DNA of 64,000 bases from CBDAQR01 sp965199055. Its GTDB lineage: Bacteria > Pseudomonadota > Gammaproteobacteria > Pseudomonadales > Halieaceae. Below, piece by piece: positions 1 to 9,700 of the stretch. Both the position numbers and the translations under genes were made by a program. Numbering within the stretch: position 1 is the stretch's first letter; every line of letters starts with the position of its first letter. A model generated the notes under the pieces. The model worked only from the letters and a program-made list of their open reading frames with translations. It made no database searches and was not told the DNA's origin. Where the stretch lies: positions 620,001-684,000 of the forward strand of contig CBDAQR010000003.1 in assembly GCA_965199055.1 (NCBI GenBank), given 5' to 3'.

Positions 1-114
1 CAGCGCAACGGTGGGCGCGGCGCGGTTAGAGAAGCCTGCGAGTTCATTCTGCAGGCACAGCACAAGCTCGATGATGCGCGGGCACAGTTCCTTCAGCACC
101 GGGAGGAAAGCTGA
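1..114 (+). CDS. kdsC: KdsC C-terminal fragment (3-deoxy-D-manno-octulosonate 8-phosphate phosphatase)
   Basis: Only the last 37 codons lie in the window, read from base 1 to the TGA at 112-114. The peptide contains GGRGAVREACEFILQAQ, the typical end of the HAD-family KDO-8-phosphate phosphatase, which makes free KDO for lipopolysaccharide in the cytoplasm. Its stop is followed after one base by the lptA start, so the two are surely cotranscribed. In most gammaproteobacteria lptC sits between these genes; here there is no room for it. The identification rests on the short conserved tail alone. Confidence 0.8.
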   Translation, partial: QRNGGRGAVREACEFILQAQHKLDDARAQFLQHREES

Positions 115-115
115 A

Positions 116-625
116 ATGCTTGCACGCCTGGCGCTGCTAACGCTCGCAACCTGGCTCAGCACGGCGAGCATGAGCTTACTGGCACTGCCTGACGACACAC
201 AGCAGCCGATTCATATTGTTGCCGACGAGGCAGTCCGCGACGAGAAAACCGGGCTGACGGTCTATCGTGGCAATGTTGAAATGAATCAGGGCAGCATTCA
301 TATCGAGGCTGACCAAATCACCATCTACCGCATCGATGCGGAGGGCGACAAGATCGTCGCAGAGGGCGAGCCAGCTCACATGCGTCAGCGCCCAGAACCC
401 GAAAGCCCTTTCATGCACGCCTGGGGCGAGGTGATTGAGTACTATCGGGTAGAAGAGCGGGTACTGTTAAAGGAGAACGCGCGGCTGGAGCAGGACGGCT
501 CAACGGTGAAAGGCGACAGCATCGACTATTTCATCAACGAACAGCTGGTGAAAGCAGCCGGTAACGAGCAGGACACCAGCCAGCGTGTGGAAGTCGTTAT
601 CCCGCCACACAAGCTGGAAGAGTAA
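116..625 (+). CDS. lptA: LptA, periplasmic LPS-transport bridge protein
   Basis: LptA carries lipopolysaccharide across the periplasm between the inner-membrane LptBFGC complex and the outer-membrane LptDE complex. I chose the ATG at 116 rather than earlier starts in the frame because a GGGAGGAAAG ribosome site lies just upstream (101-110) and because it opens a signal peptide (basic start, then LALLTLATWL). The mature part begins near LPDDTQQPIHIVADEA and has the OstA/LptA pattern: YRGNVEMNQGSIHIEADQITIY, then EGEPAHMRQ. The protein has 169 residues, normal for the family. It follows kdsC by one base and lptB starts 3 bases after its stop, so this is one operon. Confidence 0.9.
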   Translation: MLARLALLTLATWLSTASMSLLALPDDTQQPIHIVADEAVRDEKTGLTVYRGNVEMNQGSIHIEADQITIYRIDAEGDKIVAEGEPAHMRQRPEPESPFMHAWGEVIEYYRVEERVLLKENARLEQDGSTVKGDSIDYFINEQLVKAAGNEQDTSQRVEVVIPPHKLEE

Positions 626-627
626 TC

Positions 628-1353
628 GTGGCCATTCTCAGGGCAAGCAATCTTGCCAAGAGCTACCGGGGCCGGGCGGTCGTGCAGGATGTCTCGCTGG
701 AGATCAGCAGTGGTCAGATAGTAGGTTTACTGGGGCCGAACGGCGCCGGCAAGACCACCTGCTTTTACATGATTGTCGGCATTATCAGCGCCGATCGAGG
801 CAACATCAGCATTGATGGTCAGGACCTGACCGATCTGCCGATGCATGGCCGCGCCCGCCGAGGCATCGGCTATCTACCCCAGGAAGCATCGATATTCCGT
901 CGCTTGTCAGTAGCGGACAATCTGATGGCAATTCTGCAAAGTCGTGCTGACCTCTCGCGCCGACAGCGCCGTGACAGGATGGAGCAGTTGCTGGATGAGT
1001 TTCACATCACCCATATACGAGACAGCCTTGGCATGTCATTGTCGGGAGGTGAACGACGGCGAGTGGAAATCGCGCGGGCACTGGCCACCGAGCCAGACTT
1101 TATTCTGCTCGACGAGCCCTTCGCCGGAGTCGATCCGATCTCAGTGAACGATATCAAACAAATTGTGGAACACCTGCAGGCACGTGGCATCGGTATACTC
1201 ATTACTGATCACAACGTGCGCGAAACACTCGACATCTGCGAGAAAGCCTACATCGTGGGTGAGGGCCACATCATTGCTGCTGGAACGGCCGACGACATTC
1301 TGGCAGACGAACAGGTGCGGCAGGTCTATCTGGGGCACGAATTCCGTTTGTGA
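628..1353 (+). CDS. lptB: LptB, ATPase of the LPS export transporter
   Basis: LptB is the cytoplasmic ATPase that powers LPS extraction by LptFG. The 241-residue protein starts at a GTG three bases after lptA. It has Walker A GPNGAGKTT, a Q-loop (YLPQEASIF), the ABC signature LSGGERRR, Walker B FILLDEPFAGVDP and the switch histidine in LITDHNVRE. Length and all motifs fit LptB. It sits in the usual place between lptA and rpoN. Confidence 0.95.
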   Translation: MAILRASNLAKSYRGRAVVQDVSLEISSGQIVGLLGPNGAGKTTCFYMIVGIISADRGNISIDGQDLTDLPMHGRARRGIGYLPQEASIFRRLSVADNLMAILQSRADLSRRQRRDRMEQLLDEFHITHIRDSLGMSLSGGERRRVEIARALATEPDFILLDEPFAGVDPISVNDIKQIVEHLQARGIGILITDHNVRETLDICEKAYIVGEGHIIAAGTADDILADEQVRQVYLGHEFRL

Positions 1354-1461
1354 GGGTAAGCTCACACCACCTAAATGCAATCGCTATGCGATTTTCATGC
1401 CAATCTTGCCTGCGAGGCTCGCTGGGGCTACACTGCGAGTAACGCAGTACCCCGGTCCGCT

Positions 1462-2955
1462 ATGAAACAATCGCTCCAACTGAAGCTTGGCCAACAGCTG
1501 GTAATGACCCCCCAGCTGCAACAGGCCATCAAGTTGTTGCAGCTCTCCACTCTCGATCTCCAACAGGAAATCCAGCAGGCTCTGGAGAGCAATCCAATGC
1601 TTGAGGTTAGCGAAGATGCCGAAGCGGCTACAGCTGCGGACAGCGGCGACGCTGGCGGGACTATGGCAGAACCGCAGGCCAACGTTGATGCACCCTCGGA
1701 ACCCTCTGCCGGGGATTCCAGCATTGAAATCTCCGATCTGGACGCCGCAATACCCAGTGAACTTCCCGTCGACACCCAGTGGGAGGATGTCTATCAGGCC
1801 CCCGTGGGGCAGTTGGGCCCTGCCAGCGACGCACAGGAACAAGACATCGATGGTCGCAATAGTGTTACCGAAACTCTGCAGGACCATCTGCTGTGGCAGC
1901 TCAACCTCAGTCGCATGTCCGACACCGACCGACTCATCGCCATGGCCATTATCGATGCGACTGACGACAACGGCCGCCTGGCGGTTAGCGCCGAAGACAT
2001 TTGGAGTTCTTTCGATAGCGAACTCGATATCGAGCTGGATGAAGTGATTGCGGTATTGCACCGCCTGCAACAGTTCGATCCTCCCGGCGTTTGCACCCAT
2101 GACCTGCAGGAGTGTCTGGCGGTGCAGCTGCAACAGCTGCCGGCCGAGACGCCGTTTCTCGGCGAAGCACGCCTCGTCGTCAATCGCTACATGAACCTGC
2201 TCGGCAACCGCGATTACGCGCAGCTAATGCGCCGCAGCAAGATCTCGGAGGCCGATCTACGCGCAGCTCTGTCGCTCATACAGTCTCTCAATCCCAACCC
2301 CGGCGACAGCATTAATCCCCAGGCGACGGAATACATTGTTCCAGACGTATTTGTCAGCAAGCGCAATGGAAGCTGGCATGTGGAACTCAATCCCGACATC
2401 GCTCCGAAGCTACGCATCAACGAAACCTACGCCGGACTAATCAAGCGCGCAGATAACAGTTCCGACAACACCTATTTGCGCGACAATCTGCAGGAGGCCC
2501 GCTGGTTCCTAAAGAGCCTGCAAAGCCGCAATGAGACCTTGATGAAGGTAGCGACGCGCATTGTGGAACATCAGCGCGGCTTCCTGGATTACGGCGAAGA
2601 AGCCATGAAGCCGCTGGTGCTGCACGACATTGCAGAAGCCGTAGAAATGCATGAGTCCACTATTTCCAGGGTTACCACGCAGAAGTACATGCACACGCCG
2701 CGCGGGATATTTGAACTGAAATACTTCTTCTCCAGCCACGTGAGCACCGCCTCCGGTGGAGAATGCAGTTCGACCGCCATTCGGGCTTTGATCAAGAAAC
2801 TGATAGCCGCGGAGAATCCGCGCAAACCCCTGAGCGACAGCAAGATCACCAATCTGCTGGAGGAACAGGGCATTAAAGTGGCGCGCCGTACCATCGCCAA
2901 ATACAGGGAATCACTGGTGATTCCACCGTCCAACGAGCGCAAGCGTCTAGTATGA
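1462..2955 (+). CDS. rpoN: RNA polymerase sigma-54 factor
   Basis: Sigma-54 directs RNA polymerase to -24/-12 promoters and needs AAA+ activators. The frame is open from 1375, but the ATG at 1462 gives the family start MKQSLQLKLGQQLVMTPQLQ (region I, glutamine and leucine rich). An acidic region II follows (about residues 50-120), then the core-binding domain, and near the C-terminus the RpoN box (ARRTIAKYRESLVIPPSNER), which reads the -24 element. The protein has 497 residues, as expected. Its place after lptB and before hpf and ptsN is conserved in many proteobacteria. Confidence 0.95.
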   Translation: MKQSLQLKLGQQLVMTPQLQQAIKLLQLSTLDLQQEIQQALESNPMLEVSEDAEAATAADSGDAGGTMAEPQANVDAPSEPSAGDSSIEISDLDAAIPSELPVDTQWEDVYQAPVGQLGPASDAQEQDIDGRNSVTETLQDHLLWQLNLSRMSDTDRLIAMAIIDATDDNGRLAVSAEDIWSSFDSELDIELDEVIAVLHRLQQFDPPGVCTHDLQECLAVQLQQLPAETPFLGEARLVVNRYMNLLGNRDYAQLMRRSKISEADLRAALSLIQSLNPNPGDSINPQATEYIVPDVFVSKRNGSWHVELNPDIAPKLRINETYAGLIKRADNSSDNTYLRDNLQEARWFLKSLQSRNETLMKVATRIVEHQRGFLDYGEEAMKPLVLHDIAEAVEMHESTISRVTTQKYMHTPRGIFELKYFFSSHVSTASGGECSSTAIRALIKKLIAAENPRKPLSDSKITNLLEEQGIKVARRTIAKYRESLVIPPSNERKRLV

Positions 2956-2992
2956 TGAGTGCGTAAAACGCTGACTGAAACAGGAGCGAACC

Positions 2993-3280
2993 ATGCAAAT
3001 CACAATCAGTGGCCATCACGTCGAGGTAACAGACCCCCTGCGGGAATATGTACTGACAAAATTTGAACGCTTACAACGACATTTTGATCAGATTACGAAT
3101 ACCGACGTCACACTGATCGTGGAGAAACTGGTTCAAAAAGCGGAGGCGACTATCCACGTGTCTGGAGCCGATATTTTTGCCACCGCGGAATCTGAAGACA
3201 TGTATGCGGCGATCGATCTGTTAGCAGACAAGCTCGATCGCCAGTTGATCAAACACAAGGAAAAGACTCGCGGCCACTGA
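2993..3280 (+). CDS. hpf: Short ribosome hibernation promoting factor
   Basis: This 95-residue protein is the short HPF type (family S30AE/YfiA), which binds the 30S decoding region and helps form inactive 100S ribosomes in stationary phase. It has the beta-alpha pattern of the family, with MQITISGHHVEVTDPLREYV at the start and DMYAAIDLLADKLDRQ near the end. A GGAGCG ribosome site precedes the ATG. The gene follows rpoN by 37 bases, and its TGA overlaps the ptsN start by one base (TGATG), which points to translational coupling. Confidence 0.92.
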   Translation: MQITISGHHVEVTDPLREYVLTKFERLQRHFDQITNTDVTLIVEKLVQKAEATIHVSGADIFATAESEDMYAAIDLLADKLDRQLIKHKEKTRGH

Positions 3281-3738
3281 TGTTCCAGCTCGATAAATTG
3301 CTCACCCTGGAGCGCACACTCTGCAAGGCACCAGGCTTAAGTAAAAAACGCATCTTCGAGACAGCGGCGAGTTTCATCTGCGAAGATCAGCCTACGCTGG
3401 ACACGACGGAGGTATACAACAACCTGCTGGCGCGCGAGCGACTGGGCAGCACAGCATTGGGAGAAGGTATCGCCATCCCCCACTGCCGCATCAGCAATTG
3501 CGGTGGCGCCATTGGCACACTGATTACGCTGGACCAGGGTATCGATTTCGACGCGCCCGATGCTACTGCCGTCGACATCCTGTTTGTCCTTTTGGTGCCT
3601 GAAGAGGCGCAACAGGAACACCTCAACATTCTCGCGGGACTCGCCCAGCTGCTCAGCAACGATTTGTTTTGCCAGGCTCTACGCAGCGCCTCCAATAACG
3701 AGTCGCTGTTCGACGCAGCGGTTAAGTTCAGGCTCTGA
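3280..3738 (+). CDS. ptsN: Nitrogen-regulatory PTS enzyme IIA (EIIA-Ntr)
   Basis: EIIA-Ntr receives phosphate from NPr and regulates potassium transport, nitrogen metabolism and stress responses rather than sugar uptake. The 152-residue protein has the phosphorylated histidine in GIAIPHCR (His68). It is the usual neighbour of rpoN, hpf, rapZ and npr. Its ATG shares one base with the hpf stop, and rapZ begins 7 bases after its own stop. Confidence 0.93.
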   Translation: MFQLDKLLTLERTLCKAPGLSKKRIFETAASFICEDQPTLDTTEVYNNLLARERLGSTALGEGIAIPHCRISNCGGAIGTLITLDQGIDFDAPDATAVDILFVLLVPEEAQQEHLNILAGLAQLLSNDLFCQALRSASNNESLFDAAVKFRL

Positions 3739-3745
3739 TCGGCGC

Positions 3746-4600
3746 ATGCGGCTGATTATTATCAGTGGCCGCTCAGGCTCCGGTAAGAGCACCGCACTGC
3801 ATCAGCTGGAGGACGAAGGCTTTTATTGTATCGATAACCTGCCCGCCGCTCTGCTGCCGGCTCTGATCGAACAAGGCCAAGCAGATGAGCTGGGTAACAG
3901 CCGTCTCGCCGTGTGCATTGACGCACGCAATGCCCATCAGGACCTCGGGCACTTTCCGGCGATGCTGGCTCAGCTTCCTGAGAGCGTTCGCATTGATGTC
4001 CTCTATCTCGACGCCGATGACGACAGTCTGATCAAGCGCTTTAGCGAGACACGGCGCAAACACCATTTGAGCAATGACTACACAACCCTGGCCGAAGCGA
4101 TCGCCAAGGAACGCCAAATCCTCGAGCCCATTGCCGTGGATGCATCGCTGACAATCGACACCAGCCGCATGACCATTTATGAACTGCGCTCGGCTATTCG
4201 CCAGCGCCTGGTCGGCGCTGAAGCCGGGGGTATTGCCATTCTTTTTCAGTCATTTGGCTTTAAACGCGGCCTGCCCACAGACGCCGATCTCGTTTACGAC
4301 GTGAGAGTGCTACCCAATCCACACTGGGTAGAGGATCTCAGACCGCGCACCGGCAAAGACCCAGAGGTGGCGAGCTTCCTGGAGCAAGATGCAAAAGTGG
4401 AAGATATGCTAGCTGACATCTGCCAGTTTCTCGATCGCTGGCTGCCCGAATACCGCGATAACAACCGCAGCTACATCACCGTTGCCCTCGGTTGTACCGG
4501 CGGCCAACATCGTTCAGTATATCTGGCCGAGAGGCTGTACCGGCACTATCGGTCTCAGTACCCGGAAGTCAATATACGGCATCGCGAACTACAGAGCTGA
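3746..4600 (+). CDS. rapZ: RapZ, RNase adapter protein and nucleotide-binding regulator
   Basis: In E. coli RapZ binds the small RNA GlmZ and delivers it to RNase E, controlling glucosamine-6-phosphate synthase. The frame is open from 3560, inside ptsN, but the ATG at 3746 gives the family start MRLIIISGRSGSGKST with Walker A at residues 8-16. Other marks are YLDADDDSLIKRFSETRRKH and, near the C-terminus, ALGCTGGQHRSVY, the conserved RapZ CTGGxHRS motif. The protein has 284 residues, the normal length. Confidence 0.95.
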   Translation: MRLIIISGRSGSGKSTALHQLEDEGFYCIDNLPAALLPALIEQGQADELGNSRLAVCIDARNAHQDLGHFPAMLAQLPESVRIDVLYLDADDDSLIKRFSETRRKHHLSNDYTTLAEAIAKERQILEPIAVDASLTIDTSRMTIYELRSAIRQRLVGAEAGGIAILFQSFGFKRGLPTDADLVYDVRVLPNPHWVEDLRPRTGKDPEVASFLEQDAKVEDMLADICQFLDRWLPEYRDNNRSYITVALGCTGGQHRSVYLAERLYRHYRSQYPEVNIRHRELQS

Positions 4601-4611
4601 CACCCTGAACT

Positions 4612-4881
4612 ATGCTCCGGCACGAGATAACAATAATTAACAAGCTCGGACTACACGCCCGCGCGGCCGCAAAGTTTGTGAGCTGTGCCGCCGCGTTCTC
4701 CAGCAAAATCATGGTCGGCGTCGACGAGGGACTCGTCGATGGCAAGAGCATTATGTCAATAATGATGCTAGCCGCTGCCAAAGGCACCACCCTGCACCTG
4801 GAAATTGAAGGAGCCGACGAACAAGAGGCGCTGGACGCGCTCATCGCGCTGATCGAGAACCGCTTCGACGAGGACGAGTAA
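4612..4881 (+). CDS. ptsO: NPr, HPr-like phosphocarrier of the nitrogen PTS
   Basis: NPr passes phosphate from EI-Ntr to EIIA-Ntr. The 89-residue protein has the HPr active site NKLGLHARAAAKF with His15, and the DGKSIMSIMML segment of HPr proteins. It starts 12 bases after rapZ and ends two bases before the mgtE GTG. Its length and its place in the rpoN operon separate it from sugar-PTS HPr. Confidence 0.93.
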   Translation: MLRHEITIINKLGLHARAAAKFVSCAAAFSSKIMVGVDEGLVDGKSIMSIMMLAAAKGTTLHLEIEGADEQEALDALIALIENRFDEDE

Positions 4882-4882
4882 G

Positions 4883-6241
4883 GTGCCTCAGACCGCTGAA
4901 CAGAGCAAGTCCCTGGCACAGCTGGACGAGCTAACCAGTGCACTCGACAGCGGCACCTTCGTCAATGTGCGCCGCATGCTTAACGCACTCCCCCCCGCGG
5001 ACATCGCCCATCTTCTAGAATCTTCTCCACCGCCGACCCGCGCCGTACTGTGGCAGCTGGTCGACGACGCCGATGAAGGCGAGATTTTGCAGGAGTTGGG
5101 TGACGAGTTGCAGTCTCAGTTCCTGCGCGGAATGGATGCCGAAGAAGTCGCGGCCGCGACTGAAGGTCTGGAACCTGACGATGTCGCAGACATCCTGCAA
5201 CGCTTGCCCGAGAAGGTATTGCAGAAAGTACTGCGCGCGATGGGCGAGCAGGATCGCACCCGAGTGCAGCAGGTGCTGGACTATCCCGACGATAGCGCCG
5301 GCGGTCTGATGAACACCGACACTATCACCGTTCGTGCGCGGCATACTCTCGATGTTGTGCTGCGCTATCTGCGACGCCACGACGAAATTCCAGAGATGAC
5401 CGACAACCTGATAGTGGTGAATCGATCTGACCGCTTTATCGGTATTCTGCCGCTACGCACTCTGTTGACGTCTGATCCTACCTCTACCGTACGTGAAGTG
5501 ATGGAAACCGAGGTAGAAGCCATTCCAGCCAGCATGGAAGACAGCGAAGTCGCGCAGCTATTCGAACGTCACGACTGGGTATCAGCACCCGTGGTTGACG
5601 ACAATGGTAGGCTGCTGGGCCGCATCACTATCGATGATGTGGTAGACGTTATTCGCGAGGATGCCGACCATTCGCTCATGAGCATGGCCGGTCTCGACGA
5701 GGATGAAGACACCTTTGCGCCGGTATTCAAAACCGCACCACGAAGGGCGGTTTGGCTGGGCATCAATTTGGTGACCGCGTTCATCGCGGCATCGGTGATC
5801 AACCTGTTCCAGGGGACCATCGACAAGGTCGTCGCACTGGCGGTGCTGATGCCCATCGTGGCCAGCATGGGCGGCATCGCGGGGACACAAACACTGACTG
5901 TCATGATACGCGGCATGGCCCTGGGCCAAATTGGCAGCGCCAACCAGAGCTGGCTGGTGAATCGCGAGGTTTTCGTCGGCCTGCTCAATGGCGTGGTCTG
6001 GTCAGGGGTGGTGGCAGTCGCCGCGTCGCTGTGGTTTAACGACTGGCTCATTGGCGCAATCATCGCCGCTGCCATGGTCATCAATCTGCTTACCGCGGCT
6101 CTGGCCGGCACGCTGATCCCGCTGTTCATGAAGCGTCACGAAATTGATCCGGCTCTAGCGGGTGGCGTGGTCTTAACTACCGTGACTGACGTCGTGGGAT
6201 TCATGTCTTTCCTGGGCCTGGCGACTCTGTTCTATGCATGA
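4883..6241 (+). CDS. mgtE: MgtE-family magnesium channel/transporter
   Basis: MgtE is a homodimeric, Mg2+-gated inner-membrane channel. The 452-residue protein has the three usual parts. The first is an N-terminal helical domain (about residues 20-130, with the DDVADILQRLPE repeat style). The second is a pair of CBS domains (about 135-255, containing AGGLMNTDTITV and GRITIDDVVDVIREDAD). The third is a five-helix membrane domain from about residue 290, including MPIVASMGGIAGTQTLTVMI. The start is a GTG two bases after the npr stop. Its end overlaps darP by 8 bases. Confidence 0.92.
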   Translation: MPQTAEQSKSLAQLDELTSALDSGTFVNVRRMLNALPPADIAHLLESSPPPTRAVLWQLVDDADEGEILQELGDELQSQFLRGMDAEEVAAATEGLEPDDVADILQRLPEKVLQKVLRAMGEQDRTRVQQVLDYPDDSAGGLMNTDTITVRARHTLDVVLRYLRRHDEIPEMTDNLIVVNRSDRFIGILPLRTLLTSDPTSTVREVMETEVEAIPASMEDSEVAQLFERHDWVSAPVVDDNGRLLGRITIDDVVDVIREDADHSLMSMAGLDEDEDTFAPVFKTAPRRAVWLGINLVTAFIAASVINLFQGTIDKVVALAVLMPIVASMGGIAGTQTLTVMIRGMALGQIGSANQSWLVNREVFVGLLNGVVWSGVVAVAASLWFNDWLIGAIIAAAMVINLLTAALAGTLIPLFMKRHEIDPALAGGVVLTTVTDVVGFMSFLGLATLFYA

Positions 6242-6731
6242 TGCCGAAGACGAATACGTCAGCAAATCCGAGCTGAAGCGCCAGATGACGGCCTTGCAGC
6301 AGTTGGGCGAGGAACTGGTCGGTCTGAGCGAGCGCGAGTTGGAGAAGAGCCCCATTGAGGATGACGATCTCATCGATGCAATACAGTTGGCGAGATCAAT
6401 TCGCAGTAACAGCGGTCGGCGGCGCCAGCTTCAGTTCATTGGCAAGCTTATGCGCCGCATTGACGCCACGCCCATCGCCCAGGCGCTCGAAAATCTGCAT
6501 CGGCAGAGGCGACACTCTGCCGATGCCTTCCATGCCATAGAGGCGCTAAGGGATCGCCTGCTTGCCGAGGGTCCGGCGGCAATCGAATCGGTTATCGAGC
6601 AGTATCCAGCCGCCGACAGGCAACACCTGCGACAATTACTGCGTCAACATAGCCGCGAGCAATCTGCTGGAAAGTCACCGGCGTCGGCTCGAAAGCTGTT
6701 CCGGTATCTGAGGGAGCTAAGCGAAGCTTAA
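6234..6731 (+). CDS. darP: DarP/YjgA, ribosome biogenesis protein (DUF615)
   Basis: This 165-residue charged protein matches the DUF615 family. YjgA, renamed DarP in E. coli, associates with late 50S assembly intermediates. Recognisable stretches are SKSELKRQMTALQQLGEEL and GRRRQLQFIGKLMRRIDATP. It overlaps the mgtE end by 8 bases and ends tail to tail with yhdP, sharing 4 bases. Confidence 0.88.
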   Translation: MHDAEDEYVSKSELKRQMTALQQLGEELVGLSERELEKSPIEDDDLIDAIQLARSIRSNSGRRRQLQFIGKLMRRIDATPIAQALENLHRQRRHSADAFHAIEALRDRLLAEGPAAIESVIEQYPAADRQHLRQLLRQHSREQSAGKSPASARKLFRYLRELSEA

Positions 6732-9700
6732 CTGTCGGCGGGGTCTGTCGCTTCTGTAGAGGCCACGTTATTGGCTTCCGTCGTATTGTCGAATATGCGC
6801 TGAAACTTCACTTCCGGGTCGTCCCAGGGCCCAGCGACCTCATAGCTGGCGCTGGAGAAGCGGTCCATCTGCTTGGTGAAGAGCTTGCTGATAACATATA
6901 CCGCGACTGCCGCGGGTAACCCGCTGACCAGTGCTGCGACCCAGGGCAGGTTACTGGCTATTGGCAGTGTTGCTACCAGTTCACCATCAATGCGCTGCTC
7001 GGGCACGTCGGCACGGCCGGCAAACTGAAAGCTTGAGGATGGCCCGGCTACTGCCATGTCAGGCACTTCGATCGTGCCATCCTGTAAGTGCAGATCGCCG
7101 CGTATAGAGTCAAAGGGAATGCCTGACTTGAACATGTAGGACAGGTCCAGGCTGAGGCGGCGTACGAAATCCGCCAGGTTCAGTATGCTCACTACCCGCA
7201 GGGTGCCCTCGGTGGCCCCGGAAGTCTTGAGGAAGCTACCCTCGCCCACGTCGATAGCGACCGTTCCACTGCTGGTGGCCAGCTGAAAATCCAGCGGTGA
7301 ACCGGGCCAGTTCACGTCGAAGCCGACCTCTCCCTGGCGGGTCTCGATCACCTTGTCGTAACTATAGTTTTCCAGCACGAGACCGAAGTCTTCGAAGTAG
7401 ATCTCGCCCTGGACATGGGTCTGCGGCGTGTCGCCAGCTGCCAACCAATCGACGCGCATACCCTCGCCCTCACTTCCCAGCTCGAGCCCACGCAAATTAC
7501 CGCGAACGTCCTCGAAGCTGTAGTTACCCTCCTCTTCTCGCAAATTGAAGCTGACATTACCCCACACATCGGCGCCATTGCTTAGCTCAGCGATGCTGAT
7601 TGCGATGGGCGGAAGGTCGGACGACCCCGATGGCAGTTGCTCCAGATTGATATTCAGTTCCTCACTAAAGCCCTCTAGATCCAGGCGCGCGAGATCGACG
7701 CTCAGTGAACTCCAGTCGTCTGGAACGCTGACGCGGCCCTTCACCCAATCCGTGGTCGCCTCCAAATCCCAGCGCTGAGTCTCTTGCCAGGCATTGAGCT
7801 GAACATTGGAAAAATTCTGGCCAAAGGCTTCCAGCTGCCCCACCCGCAGATCTCTCACACCAACCAGCACCGCGGCAGGCGACTGCCCCTCCGACAGCAC
7901 ATAGCGATCCAGAAAGTCCGACCAGACTTGCCAGCGCAGCTGCTCCAATTCGCCACCTAGCAGGAAATAACCCGCTTCGAGCTGCGTCAGCGGCTCACCG
8001 AAGCCGAGTGAGGCCCCCGCGTAACCGTTCTCATCTAGCAGCACGCCCAACCAAACCGTCTGGTCAAGATCCAGGCTTAAGCGGCGACTTTCGCCCCCAA
8101 GAGGCATGCGTACTGAGAAGTTTTCTGCCGTTTCTGAAGACTTGCCCCAGGGTGCAGGCAGGTCTAGTGAAACCCCCTGTAAGTCCGATTGTGCCTGCAA
8201 GTAGGGACCGCCGCCGTTGGGCAGCATAATATTCAGGTCAACGCTGGCCTCGCCCTCGGCCAAACGCAACAGGTCGAGCTGCAACCACTCCCGCACTGAC
8301 GCAGCAGACACTTCACCGGATACAGCTATATCGAGGTCTGCCAGCTGTTCCCCGACACGCCCCTGAGTCACATTGGCCGTTACCGCAGCTCCCCACAATG
8401 AGCCGGTCAGTGCGTCAGCAGAGAAGCCATTCTCCATATCAAAATGGAGATCTCCGCTGATGTCTTCCACCTGCAATCTTAATGGCGCGGCGTCGAGAGT
8501 GACCCGATCCCATTGGGTGTCGACGCTGACCCGGGGTGAAACCGTATTGTCACTGAGATTCAGCTGCAGTTTCAGGCGTGTTTCGAGGGATCCGGCTAAC
8601 TGCCAGTCCATAAAGGTATCGCCCACAATTTTTCGCAGTGGCGAGGTGTTGACGACGGTCAGCCCATCCTCTGCGCCCCCCTCCATCACCCCCTCTATGG
8701 AGAGTTGCAGTTGTTTGCGGTCATCGCTGCGCAACTGCACATCGAGTTCGCGAACCCGCGTATCAATAATGCGAGCGTCGGAGGCCCTCACGTCGACATC
8801 CGGCCCATCTATCAGCACCAGGCCATCGAGTTCATGGGCCGGTGGCCATTCGGGATGATAGTTGAGCGTGGCGTCTTCCACGTCGAAGAACAACTGCACA
8901 GTGCGTCGCTCCGGCAACTCGCGGCGCAAATGGCCACGCCAGATAAATGCGCCTTCATCTATATGCCCATCACCGATGCTGGATCCGAGCCACCCCAGCA
9001 AGTTGTCGCTGAGGGTATAGGGCAGATATTTGGCCCTGAAGCGGGGATGCGTGTCGCTAAACCCGACCATCAGATCCATATCGATTCCCAAATTGGGCTT
9101 CTGCAGGGGAACACTCAAGCCGAATAGTCCGCGCACGAGCCCTTCATCGGCCGCTGCATCGAAGGGCCCGCTCCATACCCGAAATTCCTCTTCTTCCAGT
9201 TGCCAGGCCAGCTCGGCAGAAAAACTGGAGTACGCCAGTGGCGCCCGAAAAACTGCGGGGAAGGACATCGTAAATTCAGAGGAAGCGATTTGTACCTTGC
9301 CAGTCTCCGGGCCCATGCTGAGGTAGCCGGAGGCATTAGTAATGCCGGGTGCACCACTCACGGACTCCACGGAAACACCTGCAAAATTGGCGTCTAGCTG
9401 CCAGGCAGTAAGATCACTCACGTCGGGCAGTGTGATTTGTAGTCGCTCAAAGGTTCCGCGTGGCGCCAACTCGGTCAGCAGCTTGTACGCCGCGGGAGGC
9501 AGTTGGCTGTCTTCTGTGAAATAAACGACAAAGTCGTCCAAATCGAGGTCCTTGCTGAGCAGACGCAACTGCTTACCGTCATACTCACCACCGAGGCGCT
9601 CGACCCGCAGAGCACTCTGATCGCGTTGAAACGACAGTTGTTCCAGGTCAAAGCGCCAACGCCCGTCGCTATAGGCCGCCTGAACGTTTCCACCCAGATC

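Noticed and set aside
1384..2133. 249-codon minus-strand frame opposite rpoN
   Set aside because: A shadow of the GC-rich rpoN reading frame with no family features.
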